From Seriola aureovittata (taxonomy: Eukaryota > Chordata > Actinopteri > Carangiformes > Carangidae), in assembly GCF_021018895.1 (NCBI RefSeq), contig NC_079382.1, forward strand, positions 21,746,001-21,810,000: a stretch of 64,000 bases of DNA. The letters run 5' to 3'. This document shows positions 11,856-24,475 of the stretch, piece by piece. The position numbers were made by a program, and so were the translations under genes. The notes below the pieces were generated by a model. It was not told the DNA's origin and did no database searches. It saw only the letters and a program-made list of their open reading frames with translations. The first letter of the stretch is position 1, and the number at the start of each line of letters is the position of its first letter.

Positions 11856-14800
11856 GGCCGACTGAAAAACCACATCCAACCCGCTCAGCTCCGTTTACCG
11901 CTGCAGGACGTTTGTCTTTAGGAAGAAGAAAAATCTGATTTGGCAAAAAATCTCTAAGCACTCTTTACCTCCTCTTTGCTCTCTCCATAACAATGTTAGC
12001 AAACTGCAAAGTATCAGCCATGTTTTCCTATTTTTTGTTGTTGGGTGCTGATGTTCAGCGCAGGTGTCACTGATTGTTACCATCTGGCAATAAGATGTCT
12101 GGTGTTTTTGGCTTAAAATGAGTCAGTGCTTATTTTTGTGAAACAGTCTTGACTGACATCAAACTGATCTGTGAGCAACATGAAGACTGGACCAAAACTG
12201 AAATATCTTTGTGAAACCGGCCCCTGGTTCTTCGGTATTTTACCAACTTTCTCGTTACCCCTCCCCGTCTCAACATTCACAAAATCAAGTTCCTTCTGAA
12301 GGCTTCCTGCTGCTCAGTGATTGGAGGATACAGAACAACAGATTGAAGCCATTTCCAAGAAACACCCTTCACTTCGTCTCAGCTCTCAGACATCTGAGAA
12401 CAAGCAGCGACTTCGCTGGAAGAGATGCTTCGTGTTTGCCAAAGCACTGCTTCAACCAGATGCTCACAGTTGCATCACATTGATGGGTGGGGCAGCCTCT
12501 TTGCAAAATCAACCTGGTATGCAAAAGCAGAGTTTAAAAAGTGCATATTAACTGCTGACAATATATGTAAAGAGGAAACTGTCTGCAGAAGCAGCACATC
12601 CCTGTATTTGAATGAAAAGCACTCCTGCTCCTCGTGTGGAAAACCCCTCGACTGCCAGATATCTTTCACATTCAGAATGAATTTACCCGGCTCATTTACA
12701 AATTCATTATGTTTCATCTATTTACTTTACAATACAGCACCAGTCACTGTGTCCAAGCCGTTAACGGGTTCTGTATTTCTGGTTCACTGAGTGAAAACAC
12801 ATTTTACCTGTAACAACTGGCCCAGCGCCCTCTAATGGTTTAATTATTCACTGCACTTCACACTGGGACTAAACACGAGCTGCGTCCTTCAATAAATGCA
12901 GCTCATGAAGGTTTTTGGAAAAACGCCAGAGGGCAAAAGCTGCATCCCCTCTCCAAACGACACAGACCGCAGACTCACTATGGTGAGTTCAAACCACTGA
13001 CAAAACTAATGGTGCTTATGGAGTTACTCATTAACTTGTGAAGGTGTAAGTTCATGAGTTTACCACAGGGAAGTTGCTCTTGAATAGTTACTTGTCATAA
13101 ACTACTTATATAACTTCTACTTCTCTGTCCTACTGACTCCATGTGATTAGTGATAGAAGTGATAGTTAGTGTTAGAACCAATAAATAAATGAACTGATTT
13201 ATATTCATTCACATCATGCAGGTGGTTTTCAATCTGTCACAGGATTTGGACAGTTACACCTGTTTTTTTTCTCCAGCACATTTGATTTGAAAAAAAATAA
13301 TGAAGGGTGAAATAATGGATTTAAGTGCCAAGTGTCAGATTTAATTAGAATAGGTTCATAGAAAGAACTGTGAGGGAGATTTAGCTCAAAGTTTTGGCAA
13401 GAAAAAACATGTTTTAGAGTCTTTTAAAAAACAATCCAATATCTATTTAAATGTAAGATTCATGTAGAATATTTCCAGCAGTTTATCTTCCTGTGAAAGC
13501 AGCACTTCCCTTCAGCACTACATTTTTCATCATCAGCTGAGTGTACTGTATTACGCCACAGCGGCAGGTCAGCCGAGTGAGTCAGAGAGTGAAAATATAC
13601 TACGTGACGCGTAAATTCAAAGAGATATTGGATTGTTTCCGTGGGAGTTTTAAAAGTTTGTTTTCTTGTGTACCGACTATATCAGACTTCCTCACACAAC
13701 CCCACCTCAAAAAAACCCAAACCGTTCCTTTAACACATGCGGAGGCTTAAGGCTCACCTTTTCAAACTCAATAAAAGCGTAACAGAGGGAATCTCCAGTT
13801 TTCCAGTCTCTGATGATCTCACAGCTGCACAGAAACAGAACATGTATTAGCAGGCATAGTCAAAATATAATGTTAGCACATATCAAATTTGCATTATACA
13901 GGAATTGGATGTTAGCGTCACTTTTTTATGGTCCCAAAGCGAGAGAAGATGATTTCCAGGTCTTCGTCTGTGGTCACCGGGTTCAGCTTGCACACAAACA
14001 GCACGTTCTCCGGAGGCTTCACGTTTGCGTCGGGGAGGTCGCCCACCTGAAGGAACAGGGACAGAACGGTGTAGAAAAGTCTCACGCTGCGTGTTTGTGA
14101 TGTTCAGCAGAAATGTGAGAGCACATTCCTTCTCCTCACCATCTCCAGCAGGATGGCCTGAGTCTTGGCCTCCTTCTCCTTCAGCCTCTCCTCGAGCTCT
14201 TCCGCCCCTTTCCCATCCGTATCGTCGATCACTTCGTCCGCTCCGATCCTGCCGCTCTGCACAGAGTATATACTTTAATTTGCATTTATCTTCATTCATC
14301 CATTTCAGGTTTTTCAGCGCGATCATCATCTTGGTTTGGAACGAATAACCTGAGGTAACTGTTTTGTAGCTTTACATTGACATGCAGGAAGCTTTAGACC
14401 TTTCCTTAGAAGAAGGAGTGCTCCAACTATCAACATCACACTCCTATGACATCGTTGGACTCACTCAGGTTTAGTCACCAAAAATTGAATCATGTAAATG
14501 TCAGAGAAAACAGGGATTTTTCAGGGATGAAGAAACTGGTGACACAAACCCTCCGTACAAACTGGTTTTACTACGCCAAGGAAGAAGCAGGAAGTAGTTC
14601 TGACAGAAATAAACAGGCAGTCACACAGGAAAGACAGACGGGTTGGTCAGAGCTTCATCCTACAGCAACATAACGAGCCACAACATTAGAACAGAACCTG
14701 AACCCCACGGAGCTGGAGCAACCTACAACCAACATTTCATTTCCACTGTAGAACAAAACCTCGAGTGTGTTCGGCTGCCGATGAGTCAAAAATTTAGATT

Positions 14801-17800
14801 AAATTTAGTTCAACGAGAAGATTCAACGATTCTTTGTTTTTAAAATCTCAAATTGTTTATTTGTTCTATGGTTTAATCTTTAATCTCTAAACTCTGAGTT
14901 TAAATTATGTAAATTTATTACACAGCACCAGTCACACCATATGTATGTTAAAACTTTCGACCAGCAGTGTACTTCACCCACAATGCAACTGCACTAATGA
15001 CTGCAGGGTTGGGGATTGAGGAGTGTTATCTTATGTCGCCTGTCCCAGCTTTTTGAATCCATATGCGTCGAGGGCCTGAAACTACACACCCCCTGATTTT
15101 TTTGTCCTTTTCAAACTTGCAGCGCTCAGCTCCAACCGATGCCGACTCAAGTGACATCACTCGAGGACATTTATCAGATATCGCACAGCTCCCCTTATGC
15201 ACTAGTACTCCCCAACACACTTTGACGTAGCAAAGCAGCAGAGTTTCCTTTTAACGTGTCAAACAGCGGCAGTGGACTCACGTCTAGCTGCTCTTTGGTG
15301 GGCTCAGGAGATCCATCGGGGACCGGCAGGTCAGGAGGGTCATCAAACGGGTCTTCCAGGATCACCGTGTGGTTTATCCTGAAGACCAATTGCATTATTT
15401 TCTCATTATTGTAAGACTGAATCCAAAGTGCATTCTGATGGTTTTTGTGACTGTTGGTCAAATGGGAGTCAAACCTCTGACCTTGACAACACAAGTGCCA
15501 TAAACACAATTCATTCACTCGCCTGATATCCTGGAATGGGACAAAGTCCTTGTCAACAAAGGTCTCATTGACTTTGGCCAACACATCCAGTCCTTCTGTA
15601 ACTTCCCCAAACACAGTGTGGACTCCATCCAGGTAGTCCAGGTTCTCACCGGTGGTAATAAGGAACTAAGGGCAAGAATAACAAAAGATGAAGTACACCA
15701 TACAAACATAGATAGATAGATAGATAAGATACTTTATTTATCCCTTAGGGGAAATTCATGAGACATCTGGCAGGGAAATTCAATCTGTAAATTAAATATG
15801 GTTTATGATTTAAAAAAGTAAATGTATGACACCAAAGACAAGAGGGGGCCCAGAGAGGGAGGCCATGGTTTAATTTAACACGATGAAACATTATCAAATG
15901 CCAAGTATTACACTGTCATAGTGGACATGGCCTTGATTTCAGTTTGAAATAATGAGGATGGTCTTTTTATGTTATACAAAGGACAGATTTTAAAATCCTA
16001 CAACCAACTACAATACGAATCATCAGGAGCCCTCAGGTGATCTGGGGCAGGTTCACTCAGTGTTCCCAGAATCAGAACTAAACCAGGTGAAACAGCTTTT
16101 AGTTTCTCTGCTCCTCACCTGTGGAACAAGCTTCCTGAACACCTGAGCTCTGCTGCTACTGTCATTTAGATCAGCACTTAAAACATCACTGTTTACTGCA
16201 GCTCACCAATAAATCACACACACAATCTTGTGCATTTGACAACATCCCTTTTAAAATGGGGTCCTAAGTTTCCTACCTGATCTTATGTATTCAAATATTT
16301 TTATTTATTTAAATTAGTTTTTATTGTCGTCTTAATGTTATATTATAATGTATTTCCATGTCTTGTGTCTGCATGGGGCTGTAGAAATAAACTTACCTTC
16401 CCTTGCTATACATGATACATAACAATCTTTATCAAGGAACACCATCCAACTAGAGCTAAACTAAAAACTATATCACAATGTTTTCTGTTCTGTCTAATCC
16501 GGAAGTGTTTTGCAACCACAGGGAAAATATCAATGTGCGTGTCCATGTCATTCACCTGGGAACCGTGCTGAGCGTTTCCATTGTTCACCATCGACACGGT
16601 CCCCTTCTTCCTGTGTTTGATGCGTGGCGCTTTCTCTGAATCAAAAAAGCGGGCCTGGTCCCCGTAGAGTTTACTAACCACAAACAGAAGGGAAAATATG
16701 TTCAACTTGTGGTGTCAAAAAAAAGAAAACACAAATGCCAACAGTGGTGATGCCGATAACTGACCTAAAGATTGAGTCTCCACCACGGCCGGTACCAGTG
16801 GGATCTCCAGTCTGCACAATGAAGTCTCTCTGAAGAGGAGACAAACACATTGTTACACAAAGCATGTCCAACACAGTTTCAAAGTTGGATGGACAAATCA
16901 GGAAAAGCACAATATCTTCACCAGAACCTGAAATAGGACTGTGAAGATATTAGTATTAATATATAAAATACATAAATAAAGTACACTAAGAAACTTGAAA
17001 GGTCCATGTCATCTCCACACAGGTGAAGTATAATAATATCTTTGGATGTGTGGATCTTTGTGTGGCTTGTATTATGTATAACACTTCAGCTGATTACTGT
17101 AACCAACCAATTTCAGCATAAGAGCCCTGTTACCATTATAATACTGGTGGCAATTGTGATCTTAGATTATTTATATACGGGTTCTTATCTAATATGGAAC
17201 ATACATATGTGGAGCACGAACCCAAGGCCACAATATCTATTACTCATCCTCAGCTTTCACAACTGTCCATCTGCTGTATTACTGTACTGTAATGTGAAGC
17301 TGTGACTTTTAGGGCTCCACATAGTTCAGAAGCCAAAGACTTTGACTGATGCCATCTATCTGTGTTCATTTACCTCACATGTCAATATGCAGACTATTAT
17401 GTAGATATGTAACATTGTTTTTAATGCACTAGCACCATCTGTCATACAACCAATTTTTTTTCAAATGTAGTTTTCATATGTTGGATTTATTACCGTCTTT
17501 CTCATTATAATATTACGGGTTTTGTTTTGCACCATTGTTTTTTCATGTCATTTTTTTTTCTTAATATGTACAGTTTGTCTTGCACTGTTTGTATGTTCTT
17601 TGTTGTGTATTTGTGTGTTGTTTTTAATGTGTACTCCTTTTAAATAAAGTTTATTGAATTGAATTGAATTTAATTGAAAGCATCTGCATCTGTGGCTTGA
17701 AACTTCAGAGTTCAACTTTTCAAATCTGGTCTGTGACTATATCGCCCTCCTGAGGCAAGTCAAGATGAGTCTGTGTCATGTTTGAATTCATAATAGTTTC

Positions 17801-18311
17801 AATGAGACTGATTCATCTGTTACACAACTGTGCAAGGAACCTTTCAGTCTTACCTGGACGTTGTGGATGAGGCAGTAGTTGTAGTATTTTATCTTGCATA
17901 ATTTCAGGAAGTTTAGGCAGGCTGCAAAAGAAAAGCGGTTAAAGTTAAACCGACAGTCTTTACAACAGACTAAATCCATTATAACATTTCGCGTCTATTT
18001 AGCGTTTACAGAATTAAGGCTACGTAATGGTTTGTGTTTGTTTATTCCAGTACTGTTACTATCGGTGAATTAACCGTGAGCTAATGCTAAATGGACAATT
18101 TAAAAGAAGCAAACAAGCTAACAGCCTTAGCTAGCACCCCCTTATTCTGCCCTTATTCTTATCCAGCTTGCTAGCTTATTCGACTACCAAGCAGGACGCG
18201 ACGTTAGCTGCCGTTATGAGCAAATGGCCTCGTTTTCTTACTTTTAGGTCTTTCTTCTGTAAACAAATCAATTACAATATCGCCCAGCGTTGTTTCAAGG
18301 AGCACCGCCAT
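8775..18311 (-). CDS. ppil4: Peptidyl-prolyl isomerase-like 4 (cyclophilin + RRM)
   Basis: Nuclear cyclophilin-family protein tied to RNA processing. Thirteen exons join in phase into 476 residues (human about 492): 18242-18311, 17854-17921, 16765-16829, 16556-16673, 15523-15665, 15282-15378, 14140-14256, 13922-14046, 13758-13824, 11259-11370, 10924-11020, 10667-10799, 8775-8993. Residues 1 to about 160 form the cyclophilin domain (starts [26 protein letters not shown]...HGSQFLITT). Residues about 239-317 form an RRM with RNP2 LFVCKL and RNP1 LCYAFIEF. The C-terminus is basic with an R-S/R-D tail ending [16 protein letters not shown]. The start follows the family N-terminus. Intron 5 has a GC donor (ATCAG|GCGAGT); the other donors are GT. 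It shares a short divergent promoter with ginm1. Intron 4 carries a LINE remnant. Identity is secure; exon 12's acceptor (CTCAAAAG) is weak but gives the conserved K-Y-D-L junction. Confidence 0.95.
10627..10645. repeat. C-rich tract in ppil4 intron 12
   Basis: A run of cccccccctcccccc lies in the intron just downstream of exon 12. It is simple sequence and could form G-quadruplex-like structure on the minus (transcribed) strand. Confidence 0.6.
11792..11849. repeat. (AT)n microsatellite
   Basis: About 29 uninterrupted AT dinucleotides inside the ppil4 intron between exons 9 and 10. Confidence 0.98.
15709..15775 (+). repeat. (GATA)n and retrotransposon-tail-like repeat
   Basis: A short GATA run followed by actttatttatcccttaggggaaattca. 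This is close to the 'actttattgatccc..aggggaaattc' tail repeated widely in teleost genomes and usually taken as a non-LTR retrotransposon 3' end. It lies in ppil4 intron 4. Confidence 0.55.
16020..16410 (+). mobile_element. Degenerate LINE 3' remnant (RT C-terminus)
   Basis: On the plus strand, antisense to ppil4, around 16090-16165 the frame reads [18 protein letters not shown] residues. This is the conserved tail found just after the reverse transcriptase domain of teleost non-LTR elements. Stops and frameshifts break the rest. It ends near a gtctgcatggggctgtagaaataaac tail. No intact enzyme remains. Confidence 0.65.
17400..17685 (+). repeat. Retrotransposon-like 3' tail with (TTGAA)n
   Basis: A T-rich segment ends taaataaagtttattgaattgaattgaattt at 17641-17671. 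Such AATAAA plus short tandem tails are typical of 3' ends of teleost non-LTR elements. No coding frame is left. It lies in ppil4 intron 2. Confidence 0.5.
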
Positions 18312-18442
18312 GCTGACGTTCCTGATCTCGCGAGACAAGAGTGTTTGGGATATCCCGCACGCATGCGCAGTTCATATGTCTTGCTCAATGTTTTTGTTGT
18401 AGCTATCTCGCCGCTGTTAAGTTAAGTCGCCACAAAATAGAA
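18312..18442. promoter_or_regulatory. ppil4/ginm1 bidirectional promoter
   Basis: Only 131 bp separate the divergent start codons. The interval contains TCTCGCGAGA (18326-18335), a palindrome known from TATA-less and bidirectional housekeeping promoters, and gcacgcatgcgcag (about 18357-18370), matching the NRF1 core GCATGCGC. No TATA box is seen. The motifs are visible; their use is inferred. Confidence 0.8.
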
Positions 18443-21400
18443 ATGACAGGGCCAGCGGTTTGTCTTGTGTTTGTTCTTTTTGCCTTAGTAACGTCCACAG
18501 AGTCGTCACCCGGGCAGCTGAATACGGTAAGACCCAAAGCGACGGCAAACATTGAGCCAATATGATGATGTTGACGTTAGCATAGCGTTAGCTTACTGAT
18601 CGAGTCATATCCTGACTGGCAGACATGATGGTGTTAACCCCCACGTCTCTTTGTTTTTTCTTTTTATGTGATTTTTAATTATTGATGCCTATAGGAAAAC
18701 ATCCTGATCAACGTGACAGCAGGGACTTTGGCGGACACGCAGTTGCAAGACTCCAACAACTTACAGGTGCACAGTATAAGTCCACTTAATAAGCAAAGGT
18801 CCAGACTAAGGTGTGTCCTTTTCCATGGATTTCGAAATCCAACAAATCAGCCAAGCCTCAACACTGTCGTTTGATCTTTCAGATAAATTTAAACATATCG
18901 GTGGGTGAGGAGCAGGTGTTGGTCAATGACATCCCAGTGGAACTGTCAGGGGTCACCAGGTTCAACTGTCAAGCACTTCTCTGTGAGTATTCATCACATC
19001 AGTAAGATGTTCACCGGTTATGATTAGTACAAGTATTAAACCATAATTTAAACAGTTCACCTGTTACAAATCAATTATTTTTGTTATAGTGCAGCAGATA
19101 ACTGTAATCATTTTTGAAATGAGGATACAAGCACTTTCTTTTTTCCAAGATGGCGCAGCAGGAATGGCAGCCTGTTACAACAGCTCCTGCTCAGTGTTGA
19201 ATTGTTTCTCTCTTTCTCTATCGGTGTGTCTCACCTACATGTGCTCTATGGGCACACATAATCTCGTGGTGTTTGCACTGGCTGTTTCCTGTTTACACCA
19301 GGAAACAGCTGATGGCACTGCATAACTAGGCACTGTGTCCTGGAGAGAGACCCAACATCCACCGTTCCAAGGAGGATTTGTGCCAAGCTTAGCACTTGTA
19401 CCCACATTTGAAAGATTTCCCTGAAATATGCAGTTATCTGCTGAACTATTACTACCTTTAAAAATTCAATGACGTTCTCCTTTATCTATATCACGTCATT
19501 ATATTGTCAGTGCTTTAAAGTGTATGTCTCTCAAATGACAATAATAATTTGCTGTTGGAAGTTTACTTGATTAAGAACTGGAATGTTTAATTAATAATCA
19601 ATTTTTTAAAATGAGTTACTGTTGTTTAATTGAGGGATAAATTCTTAGTTGTGTAGAAACTGAAGTCGATTTGTGTGTTTTTTTTTCCCCCCAGTGGACA
19701 GCATCAATGGAAGCAGTGAGTTTGAATCTGGGGACTTGGTGTCCACTGTCACCCGGGTGATGGTGAGCCAGAACCGGCTATACAGTGACTCAGAGGAGGT
19801 GGTGGCTCTGCAGGTGTTCAGTGAAGTAATAGAGATGGAGGGCAAAGAGGTACATGCTTTGTTTTGAAACTTGGTTCCAGTTGCTGAGAGAGTGTGTTGA
19901 AAAAACTATTGAAATGTATGTATGTACTGATGGTAGCCAACATCATCATCCTTCATGTTACTGCAGTACGCTTTGTTTTATTTTTGCTTTTTTACTACAT
20001 GGCTAATCAACTACAGTAATATCATATGCAAAACAAAGTAATATTTGAATATGATTTCACACCATTGGGGTTTGAACATTTAGGTCCAGCAGCCTGACAT
20101 GTGTGAGGTGAAGCTACTGATGAGCCCAGATTTCCAGAAGTTGGCTCAGTTCACCAATATCTACCCCATTGGACACAGTGAGATCTTCAGGGTTCCCAGG
20201 GAGAACGATGTGGTCGTCACTGATCCACCAAGCCCCAGAAAAAGTATGAAAACATGGTGCTTCTTCTGATCTTAATTACTGTTAAGCAGGTGCACAAGGT
20301 GATATTATTTTCTTATCTTCTACACTTTCTTTTTTTTTCTTTCTTTTTTTAAAATCAGATGAAGATCAGCTGATCTCTCACACCACCAGCCAGTACCCCC
20401 TGAAGCACACAGAGACCACCCAGGAGGAGACGGCAGCTCCTGGGAAGCTCCCAGAGACTCCTCTGCGCATGGACCCCGACCTGCTGTATGATGTCAGATA
20501 CGACGACGGACTCGATGACCGACCGAGCCAGCCGGATCAGATTCAGATGGAAACTCCACCCAAAGAATTTATATCATCTTACTCTGTAAGTAGAGTCTGA
20601 TGTGAGAGCTGCTTGATGACATTCACAGTGTTTCAGGGGCGGAGTCACTGGGAACAAACACAGGAAGATCAGTTTACTGGGGGGAATGCACTGACATGGC
20701 TTTCAACCAACATGATGCAGCAGAGTGCCGAGCCCTAGTCTACCGAGCCGCTCTGTTTCCCTGCTGCTCTGAATATATTTAAATATCTATATTTATATTT
20801 GAATTTGTGTTCCCTGAAAGGCTGGAGTCTTAAGAGCTGGTTGCTCTACTGAGCTCCTATTTTTAGCTAGTTATTTTTTATCTACCATTTATTGCTGATG
20901 GATTGATGTATGGACTGATGGGATAGATGTTTTGTTTTATTTAGTTATTCCTTTCAGGGTTTTGGGATTTAGGTCTTTTGTGGCTGAAATTATATTTTGC
21001 ACATGCAGTGACTCGACTCCTACTCACAAGCTTCTGAAGCTTATTGGTGTTTCCCATTTTCACCCATTACTATTATTATGTTTGTATACATGTTTTCTAT
21101 TCTTTATTTCTGATTTGTTTGAATTAAAATGAGATGATGATGATGATGATGATGATCCGTTTGGTCTTCAGGCCATGTGTCAGTGGGTGGAGAAGGTGCG
21201 AGAGCGTCTGAGGCGCTTCTGCTCCGAGTCCCTGCCTCTCTTCTTCCTGGTCATGTGGGTGGTGGTGATCGGCGTTGTGGGATCAGCCGTCATAGTCAAG
21301 ATCTTGGACATGTTCTTCCCAGCGTGTGAACACAAGTGAGTTTGGCGAATCTGTGAATCCCTCAGAGCTTTATTTAGCGGGACAATTAGGTGGGGCAGTT

Positions 21401-21622
21401 GGAGCCTTTGGTGGGGCATTGCTGGTCCCTGATTGTCTTCAACATCTCTGTATAACTCTTATATTTATATATACTTATATATTTCTCTCTCTCTTTTTTT
21501 TTGTTTTTTTTTAAAGGCACATTTTTCACCTAAACCCCGTCACCCTGATCCCAGAGGATGAGAAACACACTCTGCTGGAGAACATAGAGATAGAAGCGGA
21601 GGGAGAAGAGAAGAAGCCCTGA
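18443..21622 (+). CDS. ginm1: Glycoprotein integral membrane protein 1
   Basis: Single-pass membrane glycoprotein of poorly known function. Eight exons join to 355 residues (human about 330): 18443-18526, 18695-18766, 18883-18982, 19695-19849, 20084-20243, 20359-20585, 21172-21335, 21517-21622. Residues 1 to about 20 are a hydrophobic signal peptide (CLVFVLFALVTS). N-glycosylation sequons include N34-V-T and N56-I-S. The ectodomain has the family pattern VNDIPVELSGVTRF.CQ. A transmembrane helix lies at about 287-308 (LPLFFLVMWVVVIGVVGSAVIV), after a conserved C-Q-W-V-E-K-V stretch. A short acidic cytoplasmic tail ends E-E-K-K-P. It is head to head with ppil4 and upstream of katna1, as in mammals. 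Exon phases all fit. The acidic P-G-K-L-P-E-T-P-L-R linker also matches the mammalian protein. Confidence 0.93.
19281..19309. repeat. Perfect 11-bp hairpin in ginm1 intron 3
   Basis: gctgtttcctg and caggaaacagc are exact reverse complements around a 7-base loop. They sit within a segment that begins ccaagatggcgcagcagg (about 19148), a phrase typical of 5' ends of old LINE copies. It is probably part of a degenerate mobile element. Confidence 0.6.
21130..21156. repeat. (GAT)n microsatellite
   Basis: About eight GAT repeats end 15 bp before the acceptor of ginm1 exon 7. Confidence 0.9.
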
Positions 21623-22623
21623 AAGGGGATTGGCTCGACCACTACCTTTGTTTTCAGTTTGTTCTTGTTTATTCTTTAACCTTGGTTCCTATGTTAGGGT
21701 TTCAGCATGGCCTGGTTTTGTCCCTCGCTTATATTCAGACTTTAATCACTTGCATTTCACTTCAATTTACGCACATAAGCCACGAACAGGGGGGGTTGCT
21801 TTAAAGCCATCAGATTGACTGAACTCAGTTTCCTGGTTTAATGATAGTTCACATCCCTCTGATTTAGTCACATGATCACAGTGAGTGGTTTACAGTGATG
21901 TCAGCTAAGAGCAGTCACGTGAAGTCCCACTCGTTATTAGAGTATCAGAGCATACGTGAGTATTAGAGAAAAGAAATGAGCATAGACAACCAAACTCTTT
22001 GCTGTGATTGGTCAGGCAGAGTTTGTGAAAAGCCACTTTTATTAAGTCACAAATGATGATGCACTTTGTTTCTTGTCCAGCTCAGTAACAAGTTACTTTT
22101 TAATCAGCAATGACCTCGAGTACTTTTTGTTTTTCTCCAAAACACGCCAGAGCAAAGAGGCTTATTCTTCCAAATATTTTGGAAACATTTAGCAACAGCT
22201 CTTTATGAAGATCATCTGATCCAAGCTTTTAAAGGAACAGTTCTACACTTCTGTGTCCTGGGTGGGACGTGAGAGTCATTGCTCCTCATTTGTGGTGCCT
22301 CCGCTGCAGCACAGGGTGAGTTCTCAGATTTGCTGTGGCTGGAGAGTAAAGCACTCGCCCTGTGTTTGTTGATGATATACAGAGAACCCAAAACGGTTCC
22401 ACACTCATCAGGCTCCTCCATTTTTATTCATCAGCTGTCTACTGGTAGGTCAGTGGGACATGCAGTAGGTCAAGTTGGTAGTGAATTTTTTCGAACTGCT
22501 GGACTCGTGGAGGAAACTACTTCAGTCACTTAACGTTTAATTCAAACTGCTTATTTTCGTTTATTTATTTTGTTTTTTTTTTTTACTTTTGTCCAACATT
22601 TGAGAACAAAAGTTAGAATTTTG

Positions 22624-22629
22624 AATAAA
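22624..22629 (+). other. ginm1 poly(A) signal candidate
   Basis: AATAAA about 1 kb past the ginm1 stop. It is a canonical hexamer on the sense strand and would give a 3' UTR of about 1 kb. Later hexamers (e.g. near 23840) are alternatives. Confidence 0.4.
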
Positions 22630-23248
22630 AGTAACAGCCCCAACTCCAGGAAGTCAGCACTTGATCCTTTCATCCCAAACCGTAGACCTAGTCTTATAAG
22701 CCGACATTGACGACACGTCTTGAAAGTGGAAAAAATGGAAGTGATATGCAGCAGAAGATCAAAAGCTTCATAGCGACACAGTTTTGTCAAAGTTTGTTTT
22801 TTTTTCGTTGTTGTATCATGTCACCAAAACTTAGCAACGCGCACCAGAACAGTCACTAGCTTAGGAAAAACAAGTTTAACAAATGAATCGGAACAAACTG
22901 AACATTTTAGCAGATGCATCCAGTGATTTGGAGTTTTTCTGTTCACTGAAAATACTTTCTGTCTGTAGCAGTTCTGTACAGGTCTCATTGGTTTTCTCAC
23001 ATTATTGTTATTTTCCAAAACTGCGCCCCACTGCTGAGTGGTGAAGGAAACAAGTGCACTAAAGTGAATTTATTGGAAATGTGTTTATTTAGTATGAGCC
23101 AGGTGGTGTCTGCGGATCTGTCAGACAATAATGGTTTGTCGTCACAGACAGCTCTGATGAAGTGAGGTAATATTTCAACCTTAAAAAAAAAAAGATGCAG
23201 GTCATTGTCTCATTATAAAGCTTGTGTCTGCACATCGGGTGATTGCCC

Positions 23249-23249
<1 letters not shown>

Positions 23250-23283
<34 letters not shown>
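23250..23283. repeat. (CA)n microsatellite
   Basis: About 16 CA dinucleotides in the spacer after ginm1. Confidence 0.97.
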
Positions 23284-23284
<1 letters not shown>

Positions 23285-24408
23285 ACTTTAAAACTGGGTC
23301 TGAATGTCACTACTGAAGAGAAGTCCTGTCGTCCAGAGTTGAGGTTCAGATGTTGATTGTCATTCTTCTCAGTGCCTCAGTGACTGTTTTATGGATCCTA
23401 TGACTGAAGACAGGGATTATAATTTATTCTACTTTGGTTAATTGTGTGTGTGACTTTCTTTTTTTTATTAACGGAGAGTGAAAGTGAGGTTGTTCAGATT
23501 GTCAGTGCACTCTAAATGAAGACAGATTAAAGACAAATTCCTGCTTTAACTGGACCGATGTAAAATACAGTGGTTGTACAGGACGTGATCAGAAATTCAA
23601 AGTGTAAACTGGAGTTGAACCTGCATGGATGTTCATGTTTTCTTTATTTTGTGTGTGTGTGGTAAATCTTATGATTTATAGACCAGAGTGACTGAGATGA
23701 GGATCAGTCCCAGTAGGCTGTGTGTGAGGGACCAAAGCAGACTGGGGCAGGATATTGTGGGTTTTATTAATTCAAAACTCAGCAAGCGTCAGTGTGTCTT
23801 CTTTTTTTTTTTTTTATTTCAGATCTTAATTGTCACGCTTAAATAAAGTAAAAAAAAAAAAAAAAAAAAACCCAAAACAAACAAAAAAACATGTGAGTTT
23901 GTGAAACTCAGAGCAGCTGAGACTTTCTCTCCGTCTCTCCCCAGGGTTCAGTTAAGCTGCAGGATGCATGACGTGCTGCGTTAGCAAAAGGTGCATGTGT
24001 AGTGTAGCTTGTGAATGCAGTTTGCTGTTCTGTCAGCAGGTTATACATTAAAACTAGGAAACTGCATGATGACTCAAAACAACTCAACCTGTCAAGTGTA
24101 CGCCTCCAAGTCCAAACTGATGCACTGAATAGAGACGTGCTGAATTAGCCTGTAAGGCCAACGATGTGCCAGGCATGAATTCAGATGTGTTGCTGAAGAA
24201 TAAAACAAACAATATTTTTAATTTGAGATGTTTGTCTGCATTAACTCCATGAATTACAGCTGGACTGTGTATCACCTGATGACATGTCACATTTCTGTAT
24301 TGTCTGATTGTGTTTGTGCAAGCTGAGAGAGCACAACATGAACATTTTGTTTTCAGAACCACCATGTGGACGTGTGTAATCCAACGGTTCCCCTCGGACA
24401 TCTAATGT

Positions 24409-24475
24409 GATTCAATTCAATTCTATTTTATTTGTAAACCACCAAATGATAATATACAACAGTTCTGACCAGGAA
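24409..24475 (+). repeat. Teleost interspersed repeat tail (ATTCA)n
   Basis: gattcaattcaattctatt followed by ttatttgtaaaccaccaaatgataat resembles a repeat tail scattered widely in teleost genomes (ttcaattcaattttatttgta...gccaaat). Only the end is recognisable. Confidence 0.55.
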
